From Burkholderia vietnamiensis LMG 10929 (GTDB lineage: Bacteria > Pseudomonadota > Gammaproteobacteria > Burkholderiales > Burkholderiaceae): 64,000 nucleotides of DNA. The notes under the pieces were generated by a model. The model searched no databases and was not told the origin of the DNA. It saw nothing but the letters and a program-made list of their open reading frames with translations. The position numbers were made by a program, and so were the translations under genes. How positions within the stretch are numbered: position 1 is the first letter of the stretch; each line of letters begins with the position of its first letter. The DNA lies in the NCBI RefSeq assembly GCF_000959445.1, contig NZ_CP009632.1, positions 868,001-932,000 of the forward strand, written 5' to 3'. Shown piece by piece: positions 9,027 to 17,486 of the stretch.

Positions 9027-9578
9027 TCAACTCACGAACTGGACGAGCTCCGCGTTGTCAATGCATTCCATGCATTGTTGGCCAAACGGTTGCGCCAGAA
9101 TGCCGCGTCTGAATTCCGCCATGAAGGATGGCCCATCTTTGCGCGCCTGCGCATGGGCTTTCCACAAGAATCCTTGAATTAGTCTGAACGGCTCCGATCT
9201 GTAGTACACGAACATTTCGAGCGGTACGTCGAGTCCTGGCACCCATCCCTCGATCACGAGAACATCCATCTTTACGCCGTTGCTCTGAGTGACGTTTCCC
9301 TCTCGTCCAGACGACCATCCCGAGCCGGAGCTAGCTTGATCTCGGGCTGACTGCGCGTTAGCAATTGCTTCGTGTTGCGTCGCTGCAGGATACGGAACCG
9401 GTGTGGGAGTTTCGTTATCCCAGTAGACGACGTACGGGACGGTAAGCTCGCCGGGCACGAGAAGGTGCTGCACATGAATCGCGTGGCTGAATGCATAACC
9501 CATGTAGAAAGCCAAGCGCTTTTCATCGATTGAGCTCCTCCGCCGTTTGCTGCCAAAAACGTCTCCGAGTCCGAACAT
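9027..9578 (-). CDS. Hypothetical protein, accessory islet
   Basis: The product has 183 residues and I do not recognise its family. It begins MFGLGDVFGSKRRR with a basic patch; the middle holds a Ser/Gly/Gln-rich low-complexity section, and the C-terminal third is more ordered (VLVIEGWVPGLDVPLEMFVYYRSEPFRLIQGFLW). No signal peptide or membrane segment is evident. ATG 9578 is chosen because an AAGGCGGCGG stretch precedes it and upstream codons in this frame look non-coding. Its codon use is less GC-biased than the genes to its right, in line with islet membership. Confidence 0.6.
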   Translation of the reverse strand: MFGLGDVFGSKRRRSSIDEKRLAFYMGYAFSHAIHVQHLLVPGELTVPYVVYWDNETPTPVPYPAATQHEAIANAQSARDQASSGSGWSSGREGNVTQSNGVKMDVLVIEGWVPGLDVPLEMFVYYRSEPFRLIQGFLWKAHAQARKDGPSFMAEFRRGILAQPFGQQCMECIDNAELVQFVS

Positions 9579-9931
9579 ACATCCGCCGCCTTTTTGGTCA
9601 ATTGCCGAATTGTCGACGATTTCGGCACCGCGGTCGAACGTCCCTTCATGGCCGAACCGAGTCAGACGATCCGCCGCTGTCCGTTTGGCCCAGTCCAGCC
9701 TCATACACATGATCCGACATGGCGATCGGCGCGGTGCGCGCGCAGCGTGCCGATTGCCGCCCCGCGCTCGTGCGCTCAGCGTGTCTTCCGCAACCATCGG
9801 CTCGCAAGAGCCATTCATCCAATGCGATTCGATGATGATGGATATTCCGCAGCGAAAGCCTCCCGCCCCGAAGCATCCCCCACCTGACGTAACGTACCCT
9901 CGCCTCGAGCCCCCTTTCACCAGCACGCCCG
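9579..9931. other. Intergenic region between islet and stress cluster
   Basis: These 353 bp separate the AT-richer islet from the BON-protein gene that opens the stress cluster. I see no supported gene, no tRNA and no obvious direct repeat that would mark an island junction. Confidence 0.35.
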
Positions 9932-10582
9932 TCACTCGACCACCAGATCGTCGACCACCGCACGCACGCCGCGCGCCGACCACGCAGCACCGCGCACGGC
10001 CTTGCGCTCGGAAAACGAGCCGACCTTGCCGGACAGCCGCACGGTGCCGTCGTGCACGTCGATCGTGATGTGCTTCGCCTCACGCTCCGCATGGCGCATG
10101 ATCGCGCGCTTGATGTTGCCGCTGATGTCGTCCGCGCCGACCGCACCCAGCACCGCAATGTGGTCGGTCACGCCCGTCACGCTGCGCATCTGCGAGATCG
10201 CCCGCACGGCCAGATGGCTCTGGTACGCCGAGTCGACCGTGCCCGACAGCGTGATCCAGCCGCGCTCGACCTGCACCTTGAGCGCGTCGTCGTGCACCCC
10301 GACCGTCCAGTGCAGCACCGACCGCACCGCCTTCGCGATGTCCTCGTCGGTGCGCACGTCGTCGTCCAGCAGGTGCACGGTCATGTCGACGACGAGCGCC
10401 TTCACGCCGGCCACGCGATTCGCCGCGCGTTCGATCGCCAGCTTCTCCGCGTAGCTCGGCGGATGCCCCGAAAGCGTCACGACCCGGTCGACCACCTCGA
10501 CGCCGATGCGCGTCGCATCGATCGCCGGGTCGGACTCCAACTCGTCCTCGACGTCCTGCTTCAACTGCTTGTCGGTTTTCAT
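9932..10582 (-). CDS. BON-domain protein with three BON repeats
   Basis: The product has 216 residues and three consecutive BON domains of about 65 residues, each with the VxVxxGxVTLSG core: GVEVVDRVVTLSGHP, VQVERGWITLSGTV and IDVHDGTVRLSGKVG. BON domains bind phospholipid or act in osmotic/envelope stress (OsmY-like proteins). There is no signal peptide, so unlike OsmY it seems cytoplasmic. AGGAGA precedes ATG 10582. The promoter carries a TTGAC-N4-GTCAA-type box centred 82 bp upstream, shared in style with the divergent nitroreductase gene. Confidence 0.9.
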   Translation of the reverse strand: MKTDKQLKQDVEDELESDPAIDATRIGVEVVDRVVTLSGHPPSYAEKLAIERAANRVAGVKALVVDMTVHLLDDDVRTDEDIAKAVRSVLHWTVGVHDDALKVQVERGWITLSGTVDSAYQSHLAVRAISQMRSVTGVTDHIAVLGAVGADDISGNIKRAIMRHAEREAKHITIDVHDGTVRLSGKVGSFSERKAVRGAAWSARGVRAVVDDLVVE

Positions 10583-10657
10583 CGTTGCTCTCCTGTGAGC
10601 CGCGGCGCGCCTGTTCGCCGCACTCAGCCAGATTTGCACACGCGCGGCGGCGGCTCG

Positions 10658-10671
10658 CTGACGCAGGTCAA
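10658..10671. promoter_or_regulatory. FNR-type palindrome (CTGACGCAGGTCAA), BON gene
   Basis: One-mismatch copy of the TTGAC-N4-GTCAA motif found eleven times in 10.6-23.6 kb. Its centre is 82 bp upstream of the BON start codon. Confidence 0.7.
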
Positions 10672-10713
10672 CGGATGCGTCGCGCGGCGTCGTGCGCCGG
10701 GCCGGCGCGTCGG

Positions 10714-10727
10714 TTGACGGAGGTCAA
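10714..10727. promoter_or_regulatory. FNR-type palindrome (TTGACGGAGGTCAA), nitroreductase gene
   Basis: Perfect TTGAC-N4-GTCAA. Its centre is 91 bp upstream of the start codon, and a -10-like TATCGT lies at 10749-10754, placing the box near -41 as in class II FNR/CRP activation. Confidence 0.78.
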
Positions 10728-10811
10728 TGCGGTGCCGCCCCGCCGCCGTATCGTGAAATCGAAGATGCGCGCCGTTCCAGGCACGCGCACCCACGTCCGA
10801 AGGAGACTCGC

Positions 10812-11477
10812 ATGACCGAACCGCAACGATTGGCCTACTCGCCGGCGCCCGCTGCACTGCCGGCCCCCGCGCACGGGGAATCGCCGGAGATCGTCGATCT
10901 GCCGAGCCCGATGCTCGACAACGACGTGCCGCTGATGGCGGCGCTCGCCACCCGGATGAGTTCCCGCGAATTCGCGGCCGCGCCGCTGCCGCCCGCGACG
11001 CTCGGCACGATGCTGTGGGCCGCGAACGGGATCAACCGTCCGGCGAGCGGCGGCCGCACGGCGCCGTCCGCGCACGCGTTCAATGAAATCGACGTGTACG
11101 TCGCGCTGCCGTACGGCGTCTATCGCTACGACGTGCCCGCGCACCGCCTCGTGCTGAAGCACGCGGTCGATGCGCGCAACCTGACCGGCTATCAGGACTT
11201 CGTCGGCCGAGCGCCGCTCGACCTCGTCTATGTCGTACGCACTTCCGCGATACTCGACATGCCGCCGCAGCAACGCGACGTGTTCGCGGCAGTCGCGGCC
11301 GGCGCCATCTCGCAGAATGTGTCGCTATATTGCGCGTCGGCCGGCCTCGGGACGGTCGTGCGCGGCTGGATCAACCACCGTGCGCTCGCCGACGCGCTGC
11401 GGCTGAACGAGGACGAGTTGCCGATCCTCGCGCAGACGGTCGGCTTCCACGTCGGCAACACTGCGACACACGGGTGA
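10812..11477 (+). CDS. Nitroreductase-family protein (SagB-type)
   Basis: The product has 221 residues in the FMN-dependent nitroreductase superfamily. Visible blocks are LATRMSSREFAAAPLP (FMN phosphate-binding RRSxR-like region), LGTMLWAANGINRPASGGRTAPSAHA, and near the C-terminus ASAGLGTVVRGWINHRALADALRLNEDELPILAQTVGF. This short type reduces nitro compounds or quinones, or serves as an electron sink. AAGGAGAC lies just before the ATG. A perfect FNR-type box in the promoter suggests induction at low oxygen. It converges with hsp20 across a strong hairpin terminator. Confidence 0.88.
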   Translation: MTEPQRLAYSPAPAALPAPAHGESPEIVDLPSPMLDNDVPLMAALATRMSSREFAAAPLPPATLGTMLWAANGINRPASGGRTAPSAHAFNEIDVYVALPYGVYRYDVPAHRLVLKHAVDARNLTGYQDFVGRAPLDLVYVVRTSAILDMPPQQRDVFAAVAAGAISQNVSLYCASAGLGTVVRGWINHRALADALRLNEDELPILAQTVGFHVGNTATHG

Positions 11478-11514
11478 CGCATGCGCCGGCCGCTGCAACG
11501 AAAATGAAACGAAA

Positions 11515-11540
11515 CGGCGCACGGATCGCTCCGTGCGCCG
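11515..11540. terminator. Bidirectional terminator hairpin between nitroreductase and hsp20
   Basis: A perfect 11-bp GC-rich stem (11515-11525 with 11530-11540) closes a TCGC loop. It is flanked by an A-rich run on the left and a T-rich run on the right, so it can terminate transcription from both converging genes. Confidence 0.8.
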
Positions 11541-11605
11541 CTTATCGTTTCTCGTTGCTCGCGACGGGCGATGCGCAGATGCGCTTGCCCGCCACGCGCT
11601 TGCGC

Positions 11606-12040
11606 TCAGCTGATCGTGAGCTTCTTCTGCCCGACCGGCGCCTTCTTCGGCAGCGTCAGCGACAGCACGCCATCCTGGTACGTCGCCGTCGCATTCGCGT
11701 CGTCGATGTCCGCGGCCAGCGAGAACGAACGGCTGATCGCGCCGCTATAGCGTTCGCGCCGGATCACGCGCTCGCCGTCCTTCTGTTCTTTGTTGCGTTC
11801 GACCTTCGCGTTGATCGAGACGGTATTGCCGGTCACCTGGACGTCGATGTCGTCCTTCGCCACGCCGGGCAACTCCGCCTTGACCGTGTACGCGCCGTCG
11901 TTCTCGGTGACGTCGATCTTCATCGACGCGAGGTCGGGCTGGTCGGCAAGCGTCATGCCGCGCAACGGCCTGAACAGCCCATGGAACAGGTCGGAAACGG
12001 GCTCGATCGAAAACGGATCGTAACGGGTCATATTGCTCAT
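11606..12040 (-). CDS. Hsp20 small heat shock protein
   Basis: The product has 144 residues with an alpha-crystallin domain from about residue 40 (MKIDVTENDGAYTVKAELPGVAKDDIDVQV), the A-x-x-x-n-G-v-L motif (ATYQDGVLSLTLPK) and a short C-terminal tail. Small Hsps hold unfolding proteins without ATP. AGGAG precedes the ATG. It is the third gene after the universal stress protein and DUF1488 on the same strand, so the three probably form one transcription unit driven by the FNR-type box in front of the stress protein. Confidence 0.93.
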   Translation of the reverse strand: MSNMTRYDPFSIEPVSDLFHGLFRPLRGMTLADQPDLASMKIDVTENDGAYTVKAELPGVAKDDIDVQVTGNTVSINAKVERNKEQKDGERVIRRERYSGAISRSFSLAADIDDANATATYQDGVLSLTLPKKAPVGQKKLTIS

Positions 12041-12221
12041 GGTTCGTAACTCCTGAGACGGTTGACGTGCGGCCGGCGCTTGCGTCCCGACAGGCGCGGC
12101 CGCGCTGAAGATCGAATGGCGCGACGACGCTGCCGCGCCAGGGACGAATGATCGTTCGAAACGCAACGTACCGGCCCGCCGCCGCGCGCGCTCGAAGCGC
12201 GCCGACGGCGGCGGCCGGCAC

Positions 12222-12497
12222 TCATCTGCAGAACCTGAAATAGCCGCTGTGCAGCAGGATCGGCCGCCCGCCCATTTCCTCGAGCAGCGAGCGCGCGGCG
12301 CGCTCGATCGCAGGACGATGGCGCGCGAACGCGTCGACCAGATCCTGCTCGCGCGGCGAGGCCGCGCGAAAGTGATCTTCCAGCGCTTCCGCGGTGATCG
12401 CGCAGCGCACACGCCGGCCTTCGACGAGCGCCGGGAAGATCAGCGCGGGATCGAGGCCGGAATACGTCGGATGTTCGGATGGAAACGAGATCTGCAT
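12222..12497 (-). CDS. DUF1488 family protein
   Basis: The product has 91 residues and the DUF1488 pattern: ISFPSEHPTYSGLDPALIFPALVEGRRVRCAITAEALEDHF followed by a helical half with HRPAIERAARSLLEE and a final strand ILLHSGYFRF. The function is unknown. It sits between the universal stress protein (41 bp downstream of its stop) and hsp20 (181 bp before its start). This three-gene order also occurs in the lxa locus of B. cenocepacia as I recall it. Confidence 0.82.
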   Translation of the reverse strand: MQISFPSEHPTYSGLDPALIFPALVEGRRVRCAITAEALEDHFRAASPREQDLVDAFARHRPAIERAARSLLEEMGGRPILLHSGYFRFCR

Positions 12498-12538
12498 GAT
12501 GGTGACCTGACCAGGTAGCGCGCAGTTCGTCGCGGCCG

Positions 12539-13009
12539 CTAGGCGGCCGTCTTGGCCGGCGCGGGATCGTCGCTGCGCAGCAGCAGGACCGGGCAACTCG
12601 AGCCGCGCAGGAAGCGCTCGGCGACGCTGCCGAGGAACAAGCGCCGGACCCCGCGTCGCCCGTGCGTGCCGATGACCGCGAGGTCGATCCCGTGCTCGGC
12701 GACATAGCGTTGCAGCCGCTCGGCGACGTCCTGCCCGAGTTCCGTCTCGATGAGCTCCGTGTCGCCGTTGACGGCCGCATGCGAAATCGCGCGTTCCGCG
12801 TCGTGCAGCACGGCCGTGCCGTCGCGGCGCACGTCGTCGAGCAGCGCGTCGGGGTCGATGCGCCCGCCATACGCGAGCAGGATCGACTTGTCGACGGCGA
12901 ACACCGCGAACAGGCGCGCGCCGCACGACGCAGCGACCTTCAGCGCTTCGTCGAGCGCCCGTTTCGAAGACGGACTGCCGTCCACGGCGACCATGACGTT
13001 CTTGTACAT
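12539..13009 (-). CDS. Universal stress protein UspA family
   Basis: The product has 156 residues. The N-terminal strand MYKNVMVAVDGSPSSKRAL supplies the conserved Asp, and the C-terminal GTHGRRGVRRLFLGSVAERFLRGSSCPVLLL is the G-2x-G-9x-G-S ATP-binding signature, so it should be an ATP-binding Usp. Several such proteins mark low-oxygen and stationary-phase regulons. It leads the usp-DUF1488-hsp20 unit. A perfect FNR-type box is centred 84 bp upstream. Confidence 0.93.
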   Translation of the reverse strand: MYKNVMVAVDGSPSSKRALDEALKVAASCGARLFAVFAVDKSILLAYGGRIDPDALLDDVRRDGTAVLHDAERAISHAAVNGDTELIETELGQDVAERLQRYVAEHGIDLAVIGTHGRRGVRRLFLGSVAERFLRGSSCPVLLLRSDDPAPAKTAA

Positions 13010-13086
13010 ACCGACCTCGCTGGGAGAACCGACGCGCCTGTGGCGTTCGGTGCAATTCCATCATCGGCGCTTGCCGCCGGCGGGCG

Positions 13087-13100
13087 TTGACCGAAGTCAA
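13087..13100. promoter_or_regulatory. FNR-type palindrome (TTGACCGAAGTCAA), usp operon
   Basis: Perfect TTGAC-N4-GTCAA centred 84 bp upstream of the universal stress protein start codon. Confidence 0.75.
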
Positions 13101-13140
13101 CGGTTTGGAAGCGTGAAGCGATCGGCAGCAGCGCGGCGCG

Positions 13141-13581
13141 TTAGCCGGGCAGATTCCCGTCCGCGCGGAAGCCGCGCTCGATGTCGAGAATTTTCCGTGC
13201 GCATGCATCGTATTGCCATCCGGGGCCGCCGGCGCTGTCGTACATGCCTTTGCACATCGCCTTGAGCCGGATCACCGACGCGCCGTCGCCCGCTGCGGTG
13301 CGCGACGCCCACAGATAGACTTCGCCGGCCAGATGCGGCTGCGCCGTTTCGATCCGGTCGGCGCTCGCGCGCGTGATCCGCGTCGCCGAATGGGTTTCGA
13401 TGTAGCGCCGCACGCGAGCCCACTCGCGGTCGCATTCGGATGCCGTCGAACATTGCACCGCGGCGGACTGACGCGCGGCCAGCAGTTGCGTCTCCGACTT
13501 CCTGAACGCGGTCGCCTGCTCCGTGTCCGCACACGCGGCCAACGCGAGCAGCATGCCGATCGCCAATACCCGTCGCTTCAT
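13141..13581 (-). CDS. Small predicted lipoprotein
   Basis: The product has 146 residues. The start MKRRVLAIGMLLALAACAD gives a lipoprotein signal with the modified Cys at residue 17. The mature part has an even number of further cysteines (CSTASEC, MC, AC) and helical character; I do not recognise a family. A purine-rich GGAGAGG precedes the ATG. Its promoter has an FNR-type box (13740-13753) with a -10-like TACAGT at 13713-13718, implying a leader of about 125 nt. Confidence 0.75.
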   Translation of the reverse strand: MKRRVLAIGMLLALAACADTEQATAFRKSETQLLAARQSAAVQCSTASECDREWARVRRYIETHSATRITRASADRIETAQPHLAGEVYLWASRTAAGDGASVIRLKAMCKGMYDSAGGPGWQYDACARKILDIERGFRADGNLPG

Positions 13582-13739
13582 CGCCAACGCCTCTCCATAC
13601 CAGGAATTCCGCACACGATCGCGCGGCGTGCACGCGTACGGCCGCGGCCGTGACGCAACGCACATGCCGCCGGCGTGCACGCTCGCGCATCGCTGCGCGA
13701 CTACTGGCACCGACTGTATTGCCGCCGCGCGGAATGCGG

Positions 13740-13753
13740 TTGACCTGCATCAA
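13740..13753. promoter_or_regulatory. FNR-type palindrome (TTGACCTGCATCAA)
   Basis: A TTGAC-N4-ATCAA variant of the regulon motif. It is centred 31 bp from a minus-strand TACAGT hexamer and thus likely serves the lipoprotein gene. Confidence 0.7.
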
Positions 13754-13774
13754 GCGTGCCTCTGCACGGCGGCG

Positions 13775-13788
13775 TTGACCCGTATCAA
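13775..13788. promoter_or_regulatory. FNR-type palindrome (TTGACCCGTATCAA)
   Basis: A TTGAC-N4-ATCAA variant, upstream of the APH-AAA kinase gene; its centre is 173 bp from the chosen start codon. Confidence 0.7.
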
Positions 13789-13954
13789 GCCGGATCGCGC
13801 GCCGATCGGCTGCAATAGCGAGGTCGCGTCGCCGGTCGCCCGATGTCGCTCGATCCGGCGACGTCCGGCCAACAGGCGCACGTTGCGGCTTGCGTGCGAA
13901 TTCCACCCGCGGGGCGTCGACGAACACGCGCCTCGCCCGACCGATCCGTTCACC

Positions 13955-15556
13955 ATGTCCCGAACGCGCCACGTATCGTTCTCGCTGGGCCGCGCCAACG
14001 CACGACGCAAGGCGATCCAGTTCGATCGCGCATTGCGCCGTCCGGCGACCTATCCGCACCCCGCAGGCCGCATCGAGCGGATCGAAACGCATCTGTCCGT
14101 CGTCTATCTGGCCGGACGCTACGCGTACAAACGCATCAAGCCGGTGCGCTTCGCGTTCGTCGATCTCGTGCAGCCCGCGCAGCGGCGCCGCTGCGCGCTC
14201 GCGGAATACACGCTCAATCGCGCGCTCGCCGGCCCGCTGTATCTCGGCGTCTGGCCGCTCGTCGCGCGCGGCCGACGCTGCGCATTCGGCGAGCCGGTGC
14301 AGATCGGCACGCGCCGGCAGCGTCAGCCGACGCCCGGCGAGTACCTCGTACGCATGCGCCGGTTCGACGCGCACGCGATGCTGTCGATTCGCAGCGCGGT
14401 GCACGACGCCGGCCTCGCGGATGCCGATGCGCTCGCCGCCACGCTGGCCGGCCATCATCTGCACGCGCCGCGCCGCGCCCCGCGCAGCCACTTCGGCAGC
14501 GCGGCGAGCGTGGCCGCGCAGTGCCGGCCGCTGCTCGATACGCTCGACGTCGCGCTGCCGCGCGAAGCCGCGCTGCACGCGTGGTACGAAGCGGAACTGA
14601 CGCGCATCGCACCGCTGCTCGCCGAGCGGCACGCGCAGGGTTTCGTGCGCGCATGCCACGGCGATCTGCATCTCGACAACATCGTGCGCTGGCGCAACCG
14701 CATCCTGATGTTCGACTGCATCGAATTCGACGACACGCTGCGCTGGATCGACGTGGCGAGCGATCTCGCGTTCGCGCTGATGGACTTCTCCGCACACGGT
14801 CGGGACGATTGCGCGCACCGCTTGCTGTCCGGGTGGCTCGCGCGCACCGGCGACTACGCGGCGCTCGGCGTGGTGCCGTGCTATTTCGTCTATCGCGCGC
14901 TGGTGCGCGCCCTGACCGCGCGACTGCGGGGCGACGATGCAGCGCGCGACCGCTATCTGCGCATTGCAGCGGCGATGGCCGACACACGCCGCGACGCGCA
15001 ACCGCTGCTGCTCCTGTGTCACGGCGTGTCGGGCTCTGGCAAATCGCTGGCCAGCCGCGCGCTGGCCGAGCGGCTCGGCGCAATCCGGCTGTCCAGCGAC
15101 GTCGAGCGCAAGCGGCGCGCGGGCGTACCGGACGAAACGCGCCTGTCCGCCAGCGCCTATTCGGACGCGGCGATCGAGCGGATCTACGAACGGCTGCTGG
15201 CAGCGGCCGCGACCGTCATCGACAGCGGCTACACGACGATCGTCGATGCGACGTTCCTGCGCGAAGCCGACCGCGCGGCATTCGTGTCGCTCGCCGCACG
15301 GCGCGGCGTGCGCATCGCGATTCTGGATTTCACCGCGAGCCCGGCCACGCTCGCCGCACGCGTGGCCGCAAGGGCAGCACGCGGGAACGATTCTTCCGAT
15401 GCCGACACCGCCGTGCTGGCGCGGCAGCTCGAGCATGCGGACGCGCTGACCGACGCGGAGACTGCGATCGCGATTCGCTTCGACACCGACTGCGATGCCG
15501 CGGCATACGAAAGCAGCGAGTTCTGGGCGCCGTTGTTCGAGGCGCTGCACGCGTAA
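13955..15556 (+). CDS. Bifunctional aminoglycoside phosphotransferase-like / AAA kinase fusion
   Basis: The product has 533 residues. The N-terminal two thirds is an APH-like kinase fold with the Brenner-type HGDLHLDNIV near residue 234 and the metal-binding FDCIEFDD after it. The C-terminal third is a P-loop kinase (AAA_33) with GVSGSGKS near residue 357 and a DATFL element. Such APH-AAA fusions are common in proteobacteria and their substrate is not known; no drug resistance should be assumed. MSRTRH is chosen as the first ATG before the conserved YPHPAGRIERIETHLSVVYLAG, though no good ribosome-binding site is visible. It is divergent from the lipoprotein gene. Confidence 0.85.
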   Translation: MSRTRHVSFSLGRANARRKAIQFDRALRRPATYPHPAGRIERIETHLSVVYLAGRYAYKRIKPVRFAFVDLVQPAQRRRCALAEYTLNRALAGPLYLGVWPLVARGRRCAFGEPVQIGTRRQRQPTPGEYLVRMRRFDAHAMLSIRSAVHDAGLADADALAATLAGHHLHAPRRAPRSHFGSAASVAAQCRPLLDTLDVALPREAALHAWYEAELTRIAPLLAERHAQGFVRACHGDLHLDNIVRWRNRILMFDCIEFDDTLRWIDVASDLAFALMDFSAHGRDDCAHRLLSGWLARTGDYAALGVVPCYFVYRALVRALTARLRGDDAARDRYLRIAAAMADTRRDAQPLLLLCHGVSGSGKSLASRALAERLGAIRLSSDVERKRRAGVPDETRLSASAYSDAAIERIYERLLAAAATVIDSGYTTIVDATFLREADRAAFVSLAARRGVRIAILDFTASPATLAARVAARAARGNDSSDADTAVLARQLEHADALTDAETAIAIRFDTDCDAAAYESSEFWAPLFEALHA

Positions 15557-15595
15557 AAGCGGGCTGCGCGCGCCGCCGCAAGGTTTACGCGTGGC

Positions 15596-16045
15596 TCACG
15601 TGCGGAACCGGTGCTCCTCGATCTGCTGCAGCTTGCCGACTTCCGCGACGCCGCCGAGCAATCCGGCGAGATGCTCGACGAGGTCGTCGAGCGTCACGAT
15701 GCCGACGAGGCGGCCTGCGTCGTCGACGACCGGCAGCCGGCGGATGCCGGACCGGCGCATCTCCTCGAGCGCGACGCCGATCTCGTCGGTCTCCGCCACC
15801 ACGACCAGACCGCGCGACATGATCTGCCCGGCCGTCACGTCGGCCGGATCGTCACCGCGCGCCATCACCTCGACCACCAGATCGCGGTCGGTCACCAGAC
15901 CGATCGGGATGGCCTCGCCGTTGCGGTACTCGATCACGACGATATCGCCGACATGCCCGTGCCGCATCCGGTCGGCCAGTTCGAACGCGCTGCATTCGGC
16001 CGTGCACGACTCGACCGGCTGGGTACAGATTCTTCCGATGTGCAT
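15596..16045 (-). CDS. CBS-pair domain protein
   Basis: The product has 149 residues made almost entirely of two CBS motifs. The first runs from about IGRICTQPVESCTAECSAFELADRM to GLVTDRDLV and the second from IMSRGLVVV to RRLPVVDDAGRLVGIVTLDDL. Stand-alone CBS pairs bind adenine nucleotides and act as energy sensors. GGGAG precedes the ATG. A perfect FNR-type box is centred 100 bp upstream with a -10-like TACTCT at 16112-16117. It converges with the kinase gene (39 bp apart). Confidence 0.9.
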   Translation of the reverse strand: MHIGRICTQPVESCTAECSAFELADRMRHGHVGDIVVIEYRNGEAIPIGLVTDRDLVVEVMARGDDPADVTAGQIMSRGLVVVAETDEIGVALEEMRRSGIRRLPVVDDAGRLVGIVTLDDLVEHLAGLLGGVAEVGKLQQIEEHRFRT

Positions 16046-16138
16046 GATTACGCTCCCGTTGCCCGATGCATGGACGATCCCCGCGCCGCGACGACGCGTG
16101 CCCACGAATTCAGAGTAAGCGCGACACCCGCGGCCGGG

Positions 16139-16152
16139 TTGACTCACGTCAA
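16139..16152. promoter_or_regulatory. FNR-type palindrome (TTGACTCACGTCAA), CBS gene
   Basis: Perfect TTGAC-N4-GTCAA. The minus-strand TACTCT hexamer sits about 31 bp from its centre, as expected for a class II promoter. Confidence 0.77.
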
Positions 16153-16273
16153 CGTGCGTCCGGCGTGCGGGTTTTGGCGGGGTTCGGGTGGCGATGCGGC
16201 AGCTGCGACGCCTCGCGCGACGGATGTGCGCGGCGTGTGTCGTCGGCCACGCACGCGCTCCGCCCGGTGCGGC

Positions 16274-16738
16274 CTAGATGCTGAGATAGCCCTGGAATAG
16301 CCACGGAGGGCCGCTTCGCTCGCCTGTCGCGCGGCCGCTGGCTGTCGGTGCGCAGATTCCCGAGAAGCCCGGTGAACCGTCCTGCCAGAACGTCGGCACG
16401 AACGAAAACTCGCCGTTGACGGTCATCACGAAGTCGGAGTTGAACGGCGACGGCGCGAAGATCGTCACCTCATGGAAGAACGATGCGGCGTCGTCTCGCG
16501 CCGTGCTGCGCGCGGCGAACAGCCCGCGTGCGTCGTAGCGCGCCGGCAGCGTATAGATATTGCCGTCGCGCTCGACCGTTTCGCCCGGCGTGTACACGAG
16601 TTCGACGCCCGGATAGGGCAACCGGTACGGCTCGCGACAGACCGGGCCGTCCGGCCCGAGCGCGAGCGGCGGATGCGCCCACATGGAAAGCGCCAGCGGG
16701 CTCGTGCGCTGCGCGAAGTATTCGGCAAGCCAGTTCAT
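16274..16738 (-). CDS. Hypothetical protein in the stress cluster
   Basis: The product has 154 residues. I do not recognise a family. The sequence is strand-rich with many aromatic residues and prolines (HPPLALGPDGPVCREPYRLPYPG, FAPSPFNSDFVMTVNGEFSFVP) and has neither a signal peptide nor membrane segments. GGAGGA seven bases upstream supports ATG 16738 over the nearby ATG 16744. It is on the same strand as the CBS gene but that gene has its own promoter box between them. The nearest FNR-type box upstream is about 410 bp away. Confidence 0.7.
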   Translation of the reverse strand: MNWLAEYFAQRTSPLALSMWAHPPLALGPDGPVCREPYRLPYPGVELVYTPGETVERDGNIYTLPARYDARGLFAARSTARDDAASFFHEVTIFAPSPFNSDFVMTVNGEFSFVPTFWQDGSPGFSGICAPTASGRATGERSGPPWLFQGYLSI

Positions 16739-17486
16739 GATCATTCCTCCCGTAGGCGGTTATTGGAATCGGATGGCGCGGACGACGCGCCGTCGTCGAA
16801 CGATGCAGTGAGGCTCGCGTGCATCGACGCTTCGGGCATCGGGAAGCGGCGTTCGAACGCGCTGCAACGACGTATCCGCACCTACTCATCCTTGCGTCTC
16901 TCTTCGTTGCTCTCGCTCTTTTCGCTGCGGATCGATGCGGCCGGCATTCATGATGCGCAGTTCCACCGTGACCTCATATGCGTATGCGGTTTCGGCCCGA
17001 CATGTCGAGCGGGTGTCTGAACGAAGCCGTCGACGAACGCTCGGCGCGGGCCGCCGTCGGCTGCGTTGGCAGGAACCGCACATGTCGCCGCTACTGCGCG
17101 AGAACGCTGCGATCATTCTCGATCGCGCCGCGCGATGGGGTTTGACGGAGGTCAATGTACCGACCCGCATGCCGCGCGCGTGTTCGAACGCGCTGGAACG
17201 CGCGTGCCGATGCGTTACAACGTGAAGGCGTCGGACTTCTTCGTCTCGCACCACGTCATGGCAGTTGCGCAAGGTCTTCAGCGCCGCGCTCGGCCTTGAA
17301 TATCGGTGACGTGTCGTACTTGCCGTTTGGCGTGGGACGCATCACACGGATGCGGCAGCGATAACGTCCCGCCCCGACGATGCTCGTCTCGATCGCCATC
17401 AAGCAATGCGCGTCGTGCAATTCAGCTGAAATCGTCACGGTCGTTCCGGCGTTCGTGCCGTCTGGCCGATGCCACAGCGGCGATGC
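16739..17486. other. Long intergenic region with an orphan FNR-type box
   Basis: These 748 bp hold no gene I can support. A perfect FNR-type box at 17142-17155 has no annotated target within 100 bp. Short frames near it are a 29-codon plus-strand ORF at 17210-17299 and a minus-strand frame from 17083, neither with a convincing ribosome-binding site. A small RNA, a small protein or a gene remnant could explain the box. Confidence 0.4.
17142..17155. promoter_or_regulatory. Orphan FNR-type palindrome (TTGACGGAGGTCAA)
   Basis: Identical to the box in front of the nitroreductase gene (all 14 bases), yet no clear gene begins within 100 bp on either side. Confidence 0.65.

Larger units (their letters stand above)
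13582..13954. promoter_or_regulatory. Divergent promoter region of lipoprotein and kinase genes
   Basis: These 373 bp contain two FNR-type boxes 35 bp apart. The left box is well placed for the lipoprotein gene (TACAGT -10-like element on the minus strand) and the right box for the kinase gene (TGCAAT at 13811-13816 on the plus strand). No gene is supported inside. Confidence 0.55.

Noticed and set aside
13141..13710. Longer 189-residue form of the lipoprotein
   Set aside because: The extra N-terminus lacks coding character and would bury the clear lipoprotein signal that starts at MKRRVLAIG.
16886..17272. Minus-strand gene under the orphan box
   Set aside because: The frame is Arg-rich without a domain or ribosome-binding site; I kept only the box and noted the possibility.
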